NCBI GenBank assembly: GCA_003019535.1
Contig: NEXG01000005.1
Location: 1 to 51,592 of the forward strand
Reading direction: 5' to 3'
Source of the DNA: Candidatus Marsarchaeota G2 archaeon ECH_B_1
GTDB taxonomy: Archaea; Thermoproteota; Thermoprotei_A; Marsarchaeales; Marsarchaeaceae
Length of the DNA stretch: 51,592 bases
Below the pieces are notes generated by a model. It was given only the letters and a program-made list of their open reading frames with translations, did not search any database and was not told the DNA's origin. Within the stretch, counting starts at the first letter, position 1; each line of letters begins with the position of its first letter. The translations under genes and the position numbers were made by a program. Shown piece after piece: positions 41,302-50,375 of this stretch.

Positions 41302-42759
41302 TCATTTTAGATTGGTGTTTGAGTATTTGGATAGTAGCCATACATAGAATTTCTCGGCGTCGGCTAGACCCCTGACGCGTTCGTTTCCCTCGATGACGTA
41401 GTATTCGTCTGGCGCGTGTGCTCTCGCCCCATGGCCTATTCCCGCTGAGATGAATGGTAGTTTTAGTGGTTCCTTGGTGAACATGTATTGTGGGGAGCTT
41501 CCCAGGGAGTAGGGCCAGACTAGCGGGTCGAAGCCGAAGTCCCTGTAGGCTTGTATTGTGGCCTGCACTATTCCCGCCTTGGGGCTTGTCCTAGACCAGT
41601 CGTCAGCCGCGTTCTGCCCCTCGTACTCCAGTATTTGGATATCCGTGTAGCCGTGGCGGTCAAGGTGTCTTCTTATCTTTTCAACGGTCTCCTTGGTTGT
41701 CTGGTTGGCTATGAGTCTTGATTCGAGTTTCGCTGACGCCTTCTCTGGTAGCACGGTCTTCACGAGTGGACCGGTGTAGCCTCCGTAGATGCCCTGAATG
41801 TTTAGGGTGGTTGTGTATAGCGCCTTCAAGAGCAGGTCTCTTCCGTGGAGGTCACGGTAGAAGTGCTTCACGCCCAGGACCTTCCTCAATGCTTCCTCAT
41901 CAAGCCTCTGCGCCAGTTTGTCAACAAGCTCCAAGTCTTCTGGTGTTGGCGGGGCCACGTTGTCGTAGAATCCCTCAACTAGCACCCTGGTTGGGTCGGC
42001 TGGGTCGGTCATGCTCGCCAACGCGTGTATCAGCCTCCAGACTGGGCTCTCAACTATGGCCGCGTAGCTACTGTGTATCGCCCGCTCAGTGGGACCCCTA
42101 CCCCACTTCTCACCCGAGCACACAAGCTCGAACTCCACCACACCCTTGCATCCAAGCGACATCGATACCTCCCCGTTAATGTTCTGGGAGGCGCCGGGCG
42201 CGAGGCATGCGTCAGCCCTGCTCAGCTTACCAACTCTATCCCTCACAAAGTCAATGAGGTGTGCGCTGCCCAGTTCCTCCTCACCCTCAGCCACAAACAT
42301 GAGGTTGACTGGAAGCTCCAAACCGTACTCCTTAATAGAGAACAGGGAGTTCAAGAAGGCCATAAGTGGACCCTTACTGTTTATCGCGCCCCTACCCACT
42401 AACACCTTCTTGAATGGCTCCATTTTAACCAGCTGGGGCTCGAATGGATCCTTTATCAGAGTCCAGTTTTCACCCGAGACCTGCTTGACATCGTACATCA
42501 TGTAGACGATAAGTGTGTTCTTTGCGCCAGCATCATAGTGGCCGAAAACCACTGGTTGACCCCTCGTCTCGTAAAGCTCTGTGTCCACGCATCCAAGCTT
42601 TTTGAATTGGTCGAGCAGGTATTGTGCGCACCGTCTCACACCCTCAGGGTTCTCGGCTGCGACGCTGGGTATGCGTATGATCTCCCTGATGCGTTCGATA
42701 TGAGCCTCTAAGTGTGCATCTATATAGGAGTAAACCCTTTCAAGTTCTCCTTTATCCAT
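41302..42759 (-). CDS. M20-family peptidase-like protein with altered metal ligands
   Basis: Cytoplasmic M20 (dipeptidase/acylase) fold, 485 residues. Family blocks are clear: IIRIPSVAAENPEG, LIVYMMYDVKQV, GRGAINSKGPL, FVAEGEEELGS and GIGHGARAHAPDEYY. Two metal ligands differ from the canonical set: the GHxD His is Met88 (MMYD) and the bridging Asp of GRGxxDxKG is Asn127. The catalytic Glu region and the late His remain. I recall a subgroup of M20 proteins with MMYD/GAxNxKG, so this may be a subfamily with one metal or another chemistry. ATG start at 42759, near a TATA-like CGTATATCT. A peptidase role in peptide use is likely but not proven. Confidence 0.85.
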   Translation of the reverse strand: MDKGELERVYSYIDAHLEAHIERIREIIRIPSVAAENPEGVRRCAQYLLDQFKKLGCVDTELYETRGQPVVFGHYDAGAKNTLIVYMMYDVKQVSGENWTLIKDPFEPQLVKMEPFKKVLVGRGAINSKGPLMAFLNSLFSIKEYGLELPVNLMFVAEGEEELGSAHLIDFVRDRVGKLSRADACLAPGASQNINGEVSMSLGCKGVVEFELVCSGEKWGRGPTERAIHSSYAAIVESPVWRLIHALASMTDPADPTRVLVEGFYDNVAPPTPEDLELVDKLAQRLDEEALRKVLGVKHFYRDLHGRDLLLKALYTTTLNIQGIYGGYTGPLVKTVLPEKASAKLESRLIANQTTKETVEKIRRHLDRHGYTDIQILEYEGQNAADDWSRTSPKAGIVQATIQAYRDFGFDPLVWPYSLGSSPQYMFTKEPLKLPFISAGIGHGARAHAPDEYYVIEGNERVRGLADAEKFYVWLLSKYSNTNLK

Positions 42760-42813
42760 CCTGAGTCATATGCAGATATACGCGATATCTAAAAAACGTT
42801 GTGTGATAATCTT

Positions 42814-42882
42814 GATTGTGCCCGGATTAGAGGGCGGTGTACGTGGTATCCACGCGTGGAAAACCATTATCTGGACACATTC
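42814..42882. repeat. 69-bp MITE-like element, copy C (inverted relative to B)
   Basis: Ends GATTGTGCCCGGATTAG and ATCTGGACACATTC; the reverse complement aligns with copy B, including TTTTCCACGC. Flanks ATAATCTT (42806-42813) and ATAATCTC (42883-42890) match at 7 of 8 positions, like an aged target duplication. It lies between divergent genes, about 80 bp before the TATA box of the next plus-strand gene. Confidence 0.8.
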
Positions 42883-42999
42883 ATAATCTCCGATACCCCA
42901 CACCTCGTTTTGTAAAAATTATGGAAAGCGTTGTATAGCCTCTTTTTGTGGGGTTTGGATAAGCTTATTTCAGCGCTATGAGTGGTATGCGTGGTGGAA

Positions 43000-43449
43000 A
43001 TGTCGAGTTTAGCCGAAGAAGTTGAAGATACCTTTAGGGAATTATACACCATGTACACCTCATCCAAGAATAACACCACCAGGCTTTGTTTGGCCTGGGA
43101 TATAATAGAGCTCTACCTGGCGAGGGCGACCAAATCACACGACTGGGATTCCGAGTTCAAATACGCTTCCAAATCGAATGTACTAAACTCCCTTTTTAAG
43201 GTCCTGTGCATGGATGCAAAATTTAGGAGGAACCTTGAAAACATTGGGGGCATCACGCCCATAGTGGTTGGCGGTGAACCGGTCGAGTTCAAGGCGCCCA
43301 GCAACGTTTCCCAGCTAATCTGGGTAGCCAAGTTTGCACGAGACACAATACTCACGAGTAAGTCGGACCAGGAAGTACTATCCGAACTTATTGCAGTTGT
43401 GAATGAAGCTCTAAAACCCTTCATCAAGGAGCTAGTGCCCTGTAGCTAG
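43000..43449 (+). CDS. Small helical protein of unknown function
   Basis: About 149 residues from ATG 43000 (GTG 42982 or 42991 would lengthen it by a few). Soluble and helical, opening with LAEEVEDTFRELYTMYTSS and ending LKPFIKELVPCS. No motif recognised. GCTTATTTC at about 42963-42971 is a plausible TATA box for a start near 42991-43000. A MITE-like element lies upstream. Confidence 0.6.
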   Translation: MSSLAEEVEDTFRELYTMYTSSKNNTTRLCLAWDIIELYLARATKSHDWDSEFKYASKSNVLNSLFKVLCMDAKFRRNLENIGGITPIVVGGEPVEFKAPSNVSQLIWVAKFARDTILTSKSDQEVLSELIAVVNEALKPFIKELVPCS

Positions 43450-43563
43450 ATGAGTCTAATAGGCCCAATTCAAAGACGGAAGCAGCATGTGAGTGATTTA
43501 AACACAACCTCTCTAGAGGATGGTCTCCAAAGGTTTCACTGATTAGTGTAGGCTGATATCTCC

Positions 43564-44784
43564 TTGAAGCTGACGCACACACTGTTTTTGATCCGCACAG
43601 TCAACTCATTCGGGTGGTCAGCCGCAATGCCATTCTTCGCAATATACCTAGAAGTGGAGAGGGGGGTTGGGCTCGGCGTCATAGGCGCAGCCTACCTAGT
43701 CTCCGGGCTACTGTCCCTATGCGGACAACTCTTAGGGGGCTGGTTCACTGACCTTTTCGGCTCAAAGAGCGTGATGCTCACTGGCTACACCTCATCCATA
43801 GTGTCCTCAACGCTGATGGCGTACATGCTTTGGGCGAAATTCAACGTCCTACCAATAATACTTCTCTACGTGGGCTTCTCGTTTTTCAGAGCCCTCTCCA
43901 ACCCCGCCACATCCGCCCTGATCGCGTCTCAAAAACAGAGGACGCAGATAGCCTCAGGCTTCTCACTGCAGACCATGGGTGGGAACATAGGCTTCGGCCT
44001 GGGTCCAGCCGCTGGGGGGATACTCTCGGAGCGATTAGGCTACCCATCGGTGTTCGCGCTCAGCGCTCTAGCCGCGTCCGCCGCGCTTGCGCTCGCCTTG
44101 GTTCTTATCAGGTTTGATGAGCTTACACGCACTGATTTGAGGGTTAGGGGTGGTAGTAAGCCAAAATTAAGCGGTCTTCTCCCAAAGGGGAAGGAGACGC
44201 TGGGTTTTCTGGGGGTGGTCGTGGTGCTTTTCTATGTTGACGGCTCCCTCTACACACCATTATCACTCTACTCAGCTGGCTTCATACACCTCTCAAACCA
44301 AGAGATAGGTTTACTCTTCACAACGAACGGCCTGCTAATAGCAGTACTCCAACTACCATTAATCCAGTTGCTAGAAAGAAGCGGGTGGATTAACTATGCT
44401 CCAACACTCTCAGCCATACTCATGGCTTCCGCTTATATAGCAGTAGCCAACACGCACAGCTTCGAGGCGTACATCGTGGCGATGGCCGTGGCCACAGTGG
44501 GTGAAATACTTCTGACTGTGCCCACGCAACTAATGATAACAGCCTTAAGCGGCCCGAGCAACAGGGGCGCTTACCAGGGCTACTACTCAGCTGCGACAAG
44601 CACGGGCAGGACGCTCGCATCATTCATCACCCCCATAACATTTCTGGTATTCAACCCACCAAGCCACGCGTGGTATGTGGTGGGCATCGTGTCTATCGTC
44701 GGCGGCATAGCACACTTAGCTGTGCATGGGGGAATCGAGCGCACGGAATCCTACCCTGAAGAGACAGCACGGAATCCGAAGTAG
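43564..44784 (+). CDS. Major facilitator superfamily transporter
   Basis: A 406-residue membrane transporter with about 12 spans. The MFS loop 2-3 signature is visible as GGWFTDLFGSKSVMLTGY, and conserved Gly/Pro features occur in helix 5 (NIGFGLGPAAGGILSERLGY). The central loop is short and basic (VRGGSKPKLSGLLPKGK). TTG start at 43564, leading to MKLTHTLFLIRTVNSFGW. Substrate unknown. It lies upstream of the sugar kinase on the same strand with a 257-bp gap, so co-transcription is unlikely. Confidence 0.9.
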   Translation: MKLTHTLFLIRTVNSFGWSAAMPFFAIYLEVERGVGLGVIGAAYLVSGLLSLCGQLLGGWFTDLFGSKSVMLTGYTSSIVSSTLMAYMLWAKFNVLPIILLYVGFSFFRALSNPATSALIASQKQRTQIASGFSLQTMGGNIGFGLGPAAGGILSERLGYPSVFALSALAASAALALALVLIRFDELTRTDLRVRGGSKPKLSGLLPKGKETLGFLGVVVVLFYVDGSLYTPLSLYSAGFIHLSNQEIGLLFTTNGLLIAVLQLPLIQLLERSGWINYAPTLSAILMASAYIAVANTHSFEAYIVAMAVATVGEILLTVPTQLMITALSGPSNRGAYQGYYSAATSTGRTLASFITPITFLVFNPPSHAWYVVGIVSIVGGIAHLAVHGGIERTESYPEETARNPK

Positions 44785-45041
44785 AAACCGCACAACACTA
44801 AATTGGCTGAATTCAAGTTGTAACACAGGTTCTCAGTCAAGATGGTTGAAGGATACAATTCTAGTGTACCCCAGCGTAACTCTGTAATAGTATTCTCTCT
44901 TCGAGTTGCCGCAAGCCTAATTCTAGCTGAGCAGCGTGGTTGTGGGACGCTGTATCCTCCTTACTTCTAGATGCCTTGGATAGGCCTCCTATATGAGTGT
45001 TTAAATTTGCGTGGTTCACACCTTAGTAAAGGGATAGTTAC

Positions 45042-46058
45042 ATGGTGTTTGTCTCAGTTGATGGTGGAGCCACTAAGACTGTTGGTGTGTGCTATGACTC
45101 CAGTGGTCATATTCTAGGTATAGGTGCACGCGGCCCGTCAAATTTTAGGAATATAGGTGTGGAGCCCGCTAAGAAGAATATTATAGAGTGCGTGAAGGCG
45201 GCCGTTGAGAGGTCAAGACATGGGTTAAACGAGGTAGAAAGGATGAGTTTCGCACTTGCAGGAGTCAAGGATTCAGCTATATCGACACAAATCGTGGACG
45301 CCCTCGTGCGTGAGCTAGGCTTTGGTAAGCCATACACCCTACTCAACGATGGGGAGGCGGGGTTCAACTGTAGATTCTTTAGCAGGGATGGCGTGGTTGT
45401 GGCTGCTGGTACAGGTATGATTGCCTACATTAAGCTTAATGGTAAAATGGAGAAGTCGGGTGGCTGGGGCTGGCTCATAGGCGATGAGGGAGGCGGGTTC
45501 TATATTGGTAGAAGAGCGCTACAAGAGGCCGCTAAGATTGCTGATGGGAGGTCTGATGGCTCAGACGAGTTTCTTACGGCCGTCAAATCATTCTTCGGCG
45601 TTTCTGAACCCAGAAGACTAGTGGATGAAGTGTACACGTCTCCCATCAACATAAGGAGGATAGGGCTGCTTGCAAGAGAGGTGGCACTGCTCGCGGGCAA
45701 GGGTGAGTCCACAGCGAAGAGGCTTATTCAAGAGGCAGCCACAGAGGCGGCTTTAAACGTCGTAGCCCTCAAAAGGAGCCTCCACGCGGAGAGCCTCCCC
45801 GTGAGTGGTTTCGGAGGCGTTTTCAGAGCTGGACCCCTCTACTGGGATACTTTAAAGGAATGTGTGCGTAGGGCCTACCCTAACACACCGTTTATAGACC
45901 CCCTTTACGGCTACCACGCGGTGCTCGGCTCCATATACATGATACTCGAAGAGCATGGAACAAAAGAGTTCTCTGAAACAAGCATACTCCAAGAATTCAA
46001 CAGGATGGTTGAAACCCTACCAAGACAGGAAAAACAAGAATACCTCCTACTCGAATAG
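45042..46058 (+). CDS. BadF/BadG-type sugar kinase (N-acetylglucosamine kinase-like)
   Basis: ASKHA-fold ATPase of 338 residues, family of N-acetylglucosamine kinases and archaeal ATP-dependent hexokinases. Phosphate-1 motif SVDGGATKTVGV at the start; LLNDGEAGF holds the catalytic Asp region; VVAAGTGMIAYI is phosphate-2; WLIGDEGGGFYIGRRAL is typical of the GlcNAc kinase branch; SGFGGVFRAGPLYW lies near the adenosine site. Phosphorylates a hexose or amino sugar using ATP in the cytoplasm. ATG start with an AAAGGG sequence upstream. It would suit use of GlcNAc released from glycans, but specificity cannot be read from sequence. Confidence 0.88.
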   Translation: MVFVSVDGGATKTVGVCYDSSGHILGIGARGPSNFRNIGVEPAKKNIIECVKAAVERSRHGLNEVERMSFALAGVKDSAISTQIVDALVRELGFGKPYTLLNDGEAGFNCRFFSRDGVVVAAGTGMIAYIKLNGKMEKSGGWGWLIGDEGGGFYIGRRALQEAAKIADGRSDGSDEFLTAVKSFFGVSEPRRLVDEVYTSPINIRRIGLLAREVALLAGKGESTAKRLIQEAATEAALNVVALKRSLHAESLPVSGFGGVFRAGPLYWDTLKECVRRAYPNTPFIDPLYGYHAVLGSIYMILEEHGTKEFSETSILQEFNRMVETLPRQEKQEYLLLE

Positions 46059-46317
46059 CCAACGCAAAAACTCCACCACTCCCCCACGCGATTCCCAATC
46101 CTCCTAGATAAAGTTCAATGTGACATATGTAGGGATGGCTAATATGTCGATTTGCAGAAAACAAATTAGATAGCTAGGGTAAAGTCTAGGATCGATCCTA
46201 ATACCCTATATGGGATGTGGGTTGCTTTAGATTTATAGGGGTCTGTATGAGTGGCCGTCTGCCATCAGATTCTGGTCCCACGTCTGGTTTATTATAAGGC
46301 TTTATCATTCTAACTTT

Positions 46318-46881
46318 ATGACGGTTGATCAGAGGGATGCACACGTATCCCAGGATTTTAAACCGTTGTTACCCAGTTTAAGGTCGCTCATATATACAGT
46401 GTTTCTATTAATTATCGGTAAAGCATTCATAATCCTTCTCTATCGGAGTTGGTTTGGATATGCCTTATTCAGCGACGTGCTACTTTCGTTGGCTGTGTTA
46501 TATTTTAGGCTTAGACCAGTGTTTGAGTTGGGCTTCACCCCTGGTATGAAGCTGGATAGTGTCACCCGGAGTGATAGAAGACGTGGTAGACTCGTGTTCG
46601 CGCTCGAGTTTTTGGGGGCCATAATCCCTCTGCTCCTAGTTTATGTGTTACCCTTTAAGTACTGGGTTACTCTAATATATTTACTTATTACGTGTTGGCC
46701 GCTCGCGAACATTGAGTTCTATGTTGTGCTAAGAGTTATTCGTAGACGCTTTGGAGTGTGGTTCTACTATATTCAAAGGTACCGTAGCGTCTTAGATGAA
46801 AAATATCTTATAGCCACAGGGTACGCCGCCGTGGCTTCCCCAACCGATCTGCATGACCAGGTCCTAAAGCAGGATGGTTGA
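46318..46881 (+). CDS. Four-span membrane protein
   Basis: A 187-residue protein with hydrophobic segments LIYTVFLLIIGKAFIILLY, GYALFSDVLLSLAVLYF, FALEFLGAIIPLLLVYVLPF and WVTLIYLLITCWPLANI, and basic cytoplasmic loops (RSDRRRGR, RVIRRRFG). TTATAAGG at about 46292-46299 is 24 bp before ATG 46318, so leaderless. No family recognised. Confidence 0.65.
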   Translation: MTVDQRDAHVSQDFKPLLPSLRSLIYTVFLLIIGKAFIILLYRSWFGYALFSDVLLSLAVLYFRLRPVFELGFTPGMKLDSVTRSDRRRGRLVFALEFLGAIIPLLLVYVLPFKYWVTLIYLLITCWPLANIEFYVVLRVIRRRFGVWFYYIQRYRSVLDEKYLIATGYAAVASPTDLHDQVLKQDG

Positions 46882-46982
46882 ATGACTGGATATCTCTCCA
46901 ATATCATGTGCTGGTTTCCATGGTTTTAGGCGGGGGAGAAATCGATTAAAGCTTTTATCCATGTGTAGGTAAAAGGTTTTAC

Positions 46983-47944
46983 ATGCCCCATTTACAAGTG
47001 GCCTCACTAAAGCTTTATTATAAGAAGGATTCATCCGTTGTGCGGGCGGTTGATGGGGTTGAATTAGCGGTCGAACGTGGTGAGACGCTTGGCATAGTGG
47101 GTGAGTCCGGCTGCGGTAAGTCGAGTTTGGCTTCCGCGATCTTTAGGAGTTTCCCACAGAATGTCGCTTTGTTTGAAGGCTCAGTGAGGCTTGGAGATGT
47201 GGATATAACTAGGATTGGGGAGGAGGAGTTTAGAAAGGATTACAGGTGGAGGCGTATAGCCATGGTTCCTCAGTCGTCGATGAACTCACTCGACCCAATC
47301 TATACTGTGGGTAAACAGATGGTTGAAACCATTCAGGAGCACTCGGATATGAGTGAGAGGGAGGCTAAAGAGCTTTCTGAAGGGATGCTTCGTGAAGTCG
47401 AGTTACCCGTCGAAGTATTCAATAGATACCCATTCCAGCTTAGCGGCGGCCAGAAGCAGAGGGTTATGATTGCTTTGGCTCTCATCCTAAACCCTGAGTT
47501 ATTGATTGCGGATGAGCCCACGACGGCTCTCGATGTGGTTGTGCAGTCTAAGATACTGCGCCTACTTTCGAGGCTGAGCTCTGAGCGCAGGATGACCAGC
47601 ATCTATATTACACATGATATGGGCGTCGTCTCGGTGGTGGCGTCCAGGGTTGCTGTGATGTACGCTGGTAGAATAGTTGAGGTGGCTCCAGCCTCCGAGC
47701 TGTTCGCTAACCCCCTTCATCCCTACACTCAAAGCTGATTTCATGTATACCCCGATTGGGGGGTAAAAGGGAGGGTGAACTGAAGTATATACCCGGCACC
47801 CCGCCGTCGCTTACCGAGGGCAACTTTGAGAGTTGCCTTTTCGCACCCAGATGTGAGAGGGTTATGGGTGAGTGTTCGCGGATTAGGCCGAAGCTGGTTA
47901 GGGTTGGGGATGAGCACTATGTGGCCTGCCTCTCATACGGGTGA
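46983..47944 (+). pseudogene. dppD: Oligopeptide ABC transporter ATP-binding protein DppD, frameshifted near the C-terminus
   Basis: First ATPase of an oligopeptide/dipeptide importer. Walker A GESGCGKSS, Q-loop VPQSSMNSLDP, signature LSGGQKQRV, Walker B LLIADEPTTALD and the H-loop THD are all present. The frame stops at 47738 right after HPYTQS, but the expected continuation LISCIPRLGGKREG resumes one frame away at 47735 and runs to 47944 with the usual cysteines (CLFAPRCERVMGEC, YVACLSYG). So one base is missing around 47730-47736: a recent mutation or a sequencing error. All nucleotide-binding motifs lie before the shift. A TATA-like GCTTTTATC lies 27 bp before ATG 46983. Confidence 0.85.
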
Positions 47945-47951
47945 TGTTGGA

Positions 47952-48917
47952 TTGGCTGCACAGGATTCAACCCTCCTCGAAGCAAAATCAGTTAAGGTGT
48001 ACTATAGTGTAAGACGTGGTGTGTCAAACATTCTTCTAAAGGCGGTTGATGACGTTGACTTTAAGGTGGGGGGCGGATATATCATCGGTGTTGTGGGTGA
48101 GTCCGGCTGCGGTAAGTCCACCCTCGCCCGTGTTTTAAGTGGTATCGAAGAGCCCACGGATGGGGAGGTGTTGTTTAACGGTGAGAGTCTAAGGCGTATG
48201 TCTAGGTCTAAGAAGAAGGAGTTCCATCGGAATGTTCAAATGATCTTCCAAGACCCCTACGAGGCTATCAATGCACGCTACACTGTGTTCGACACGGTGG
48301 CGGAGGGGCTGAGGGTTCAGGGCGTAAAGGAGAAGGGGGTGGTTGAAGAGAGGGTTCACCGGGCGCTAGAATACGTTAGACTCAGCCCACCAGAGAGTTT
48401 CACTATGCGCAAACCCTTCGAGCTAAGCGGTGGACAGCTCCAGAGGGTTGCGATAGCCAGAGCCCTAGTCCTGGAGCCTAAAGTGGTGTTGGCGGATGAG
48501 CCCGTATCCATGCTTGACGTCTCTGTGAGGGCTGAGGTTCTTAACACCCTCATTAAGGCAAAGAGTGATAGGGGTATGGGTGTTGCGTTCATAACGCACG
48601 ATATAGCGCTCGCCGACTATGTGTCCGACTATGTGGCCGTGATGTATCTTGGTAAAGTAGTTGAGTATGGTAGGGCGGATGATGTTGTATCCAACCCCCT
48701 ACACCCATATACTCAGGCTATAATCGACGCTGTTCCCTTGATAGGTAAAAAGTTCGTTGACAGGGAGCTTATAAAAGGTGAGATATCGTCGGCTATGAAT
48801 GTTCCAAGTCAACCACGATGCTTGGATGCAAGCCTGCACTGCGGCTCAACACGGTTGCTCCCTGTTCGGCGTGAACCATTTAGTGCGTGTCATGGTTTGC
48901 GAATCTTTTCAGTATAG
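47952..48917 (+). CDS. dppF: Oligopeptide ABC transporter ATP-binding protein DppF
   Basis: Second ATPase of the importer. Walker A GESGCGKST, Q-loop MIFQDPYEAINARY, signature ELSGGQLQRVAIARAL, Walker B VVLADEPVSMLD, H-loop FITHD, and the family-specific NPLHPYTQAIIDAVP near the end with later cysteines. A longer frame opens at 47826 but overlaps the dppD tail; TTG 47952, eight bases after the dppD stop, gives the normal amino end (LLEAKSVKVYYSV) and 321 residues. Operon with dppD. No permease genes lie next to it; the binding-protein gene at the right edge faces the other way. It overlaps the convergent MFS gene by 38 bp. Confidence 0.9.
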   Translation: MAAQDSTLLEAKSVKVYYSVRRGVSNILLKAVDDVDFKVGGGYIIGVVGESGCGKSTLARVLSGIEEPTDGEVLFNGESLRRMSRSKKKEFHRNVQMIFQDPYEAINARYTVFDTVAEGLRVQGVKEKGVVEERVHRALEYVRLSPPESFTMRKPFELSGGQLQRVAIARALVLEPKVVLADEPVSMLDVSVRAEVLNTLIKAKSDRGMGVAFITHDIALADYVSDYVAVMYLGKVVEYGRADDVVSNPLHPYTQAIIDAVPLIGKKFVDRELIKGEISSAMNVPSQPRCLDASLHCGSTRLLPVRREPFSACHGLRIFSV

Positions 48918-50160
48918 ATGATATTTCATCCCTTATCTCATCCTTTAGTGTTTTAGGGAACTTGAGCACATCCCTAACCCTGAAGTATAGGGTTGAAGTT
49001 GCAGCCCTAAACGCAAATGCAGTGGCATACATTAAGCGTAGCCCGCCAATTAGACCATAGCTAGAGATCGCGATGCTACCCACTATTCCACCAAGAAGGG
49101 ATACGACTGAGACTGCGATGCCTGAGAGTGCGTTGTTAATAGCAAAGTAGTCGGCTACCTGTTCGGGTGGAGATACATCCATCACATAGGAGAAGGTGGT
49201 CACATTTACAAATGCGATTATAGCCCCCGAGAGGACGTTTGAAAAGACTAGGTAGGCGAAGTTGTTCGCGAACAGGTAGATTAGGGGGATCGGTGTGAAG
49301 CCGAATGCCTCCAACACAAATATCGACCTGCGTCCTACCCTATCGGTGAGCTTACCTGCAAAGGGTTGTAGAACTATTGTAGCAGCTGAACCTGCAGCTG
49401 AGAAGATCGCCATATCCCACAGGCTCGCGTGGAGAACATCTATCTGGGTTATTGTGAACAGGGGCCAAGTCATCGATCTAGCCGCCACAGTGGAGAGGTT
49501 GGCAACCGTGAACGCCCTAAAATCCCTATTACTTCGTAGGGGTTCAAAGTTGATAAGCCTGAATTTCCCTTTTATACTTCTGCGCGTGTTCTCCTTGGCG
49601 GGTAGCATGATGAGTGAGCCGGCCACGCCGAGTGCGGCGGCTATCGTGAATGGTAGAAGCACTGTTTGTGCAGGTTTTGACCCAGTTCTAAGCGTTAGGT
49701 ACCCAGCGAAGAGCGTTGAAAACAGGGCTCCCACGGCAGCCGCCCGATTAACAGCTGCGGAAAGTGAACCCCGCCTCGTAGGTGGGGCTATCTCTCCTAG
49801 GTATGCTGAGAAGGCTGGCACGGTCATGGCTCCTATCGCTGCTTGGACACCGACTATGAGTATGATTGTATACGGGTTCACTGAGAGTGCTATGAGCACC
49901 CATAATGTTGAAGCTATTATTCCTCCAACCACTATGAAGGGTAGACGGCGCCACGTCAAGCTGTATATCCTCGCCCAGAATACTTGGACGAAATTTGCGA
50001 GAAGGTTGTTCACAGAGGTGTACACCCCCAGTTGGAGGGACGAGGCGCCTATCTTGGCCATGTATGGAGCCACGAAAGGTGTGGCCATACCGTTTCCAAG
50101 CGAGTATAAAACTTGCCTTCCATAAACGTATTTTAGTTTACGGCCGATACCACTACTCAA
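48880..50160 (-). CDS. Major facilitator superfamily transporter
   Basis: A 426-residue, 12-span transporter. AGKLTDRVGRRSIFVLEAFG is the MFS loop signature in the second half; the first half has SAYLGEIAPPTRRGSLSAAV, a typical loop 4-5 region. The carboxy tail is charged and cytoplasmic (KFPKTLKDEIRDEISSIL). TTG start at 50160. Convergent with dppF. Substrate unknown; efflux-type relatives exist. Confidence 0.88.
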   Translation of the reverse strand: MSSGIGRKLKYVYGRQVLYSLGNGMATPFVAPYMAKIGASSLQLGVYTSVNNLLANFVQVFWARIYSLTWRRLPFIVVGGIIASTLWVLIALSVNPYTIILIVGVQAAIGAMTVPAFSAYLGEIAPPTRRGSLSAAVNRAAAVGALFSTLFAGYLTLRTGSKPAQTVLLPFTIAAALGVAGSLIMLPAKENTRRSIKGKFRLINFEPLRSNRDFRAFTVANLSTVAARSMTWPLFTITQIDVLHASLWDMAIFSAAGSAATIVLQPFAGKLTDRVGRRSIFVLEAFGFTPIPLIYLFANNFAYLVFSNVLSGAIIAFVNVTTFSYVMDVSPPEQVADYFAINNALSGIAVSVVSLLGGIVGSIAISSYGLIGGLRLMYATAFAFRAATSTLYFRVRDVLKFPKTLKDEIRDEISSILKRFANHDTH

Positions 50161-50347
50161 ATCTGCACCACCGGTCGAAAAACTTCATACACCATTAATC
50201 GATGCTCGATGCAACCTTACAGAAAAGCTGGGATAAACAAGCGTGTAATAATTATCCGTGGGGATCGCGTACGCCCTCCCCATATCATAAGGCTCTCCGA
50301 AGTCATCGGGCTTTTTGTGTGGGACGCTTGTTGAAAACACAAAAACA

Positions 50348-50356
50348 CATATTTAA
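50348..50356 (+). promoter_or_regulatory. TATA box of the universal stress protein gene
   Basis: CATATTTAA centred about 24 bp before ATG 50376; it fixes the start there and predicts a leaderless transcript. Confidence 0.6.
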
Positions 50357-50375
50357 CCACCCAGATATACGCTTA

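Noticed and set aside
49295-50125. Long plus-strand frame of 276 codons
   Set aside because: Lies wholly antisense to the MFS transporter at 48880-50160, with no promoter, domain or membrane pattern of its own.
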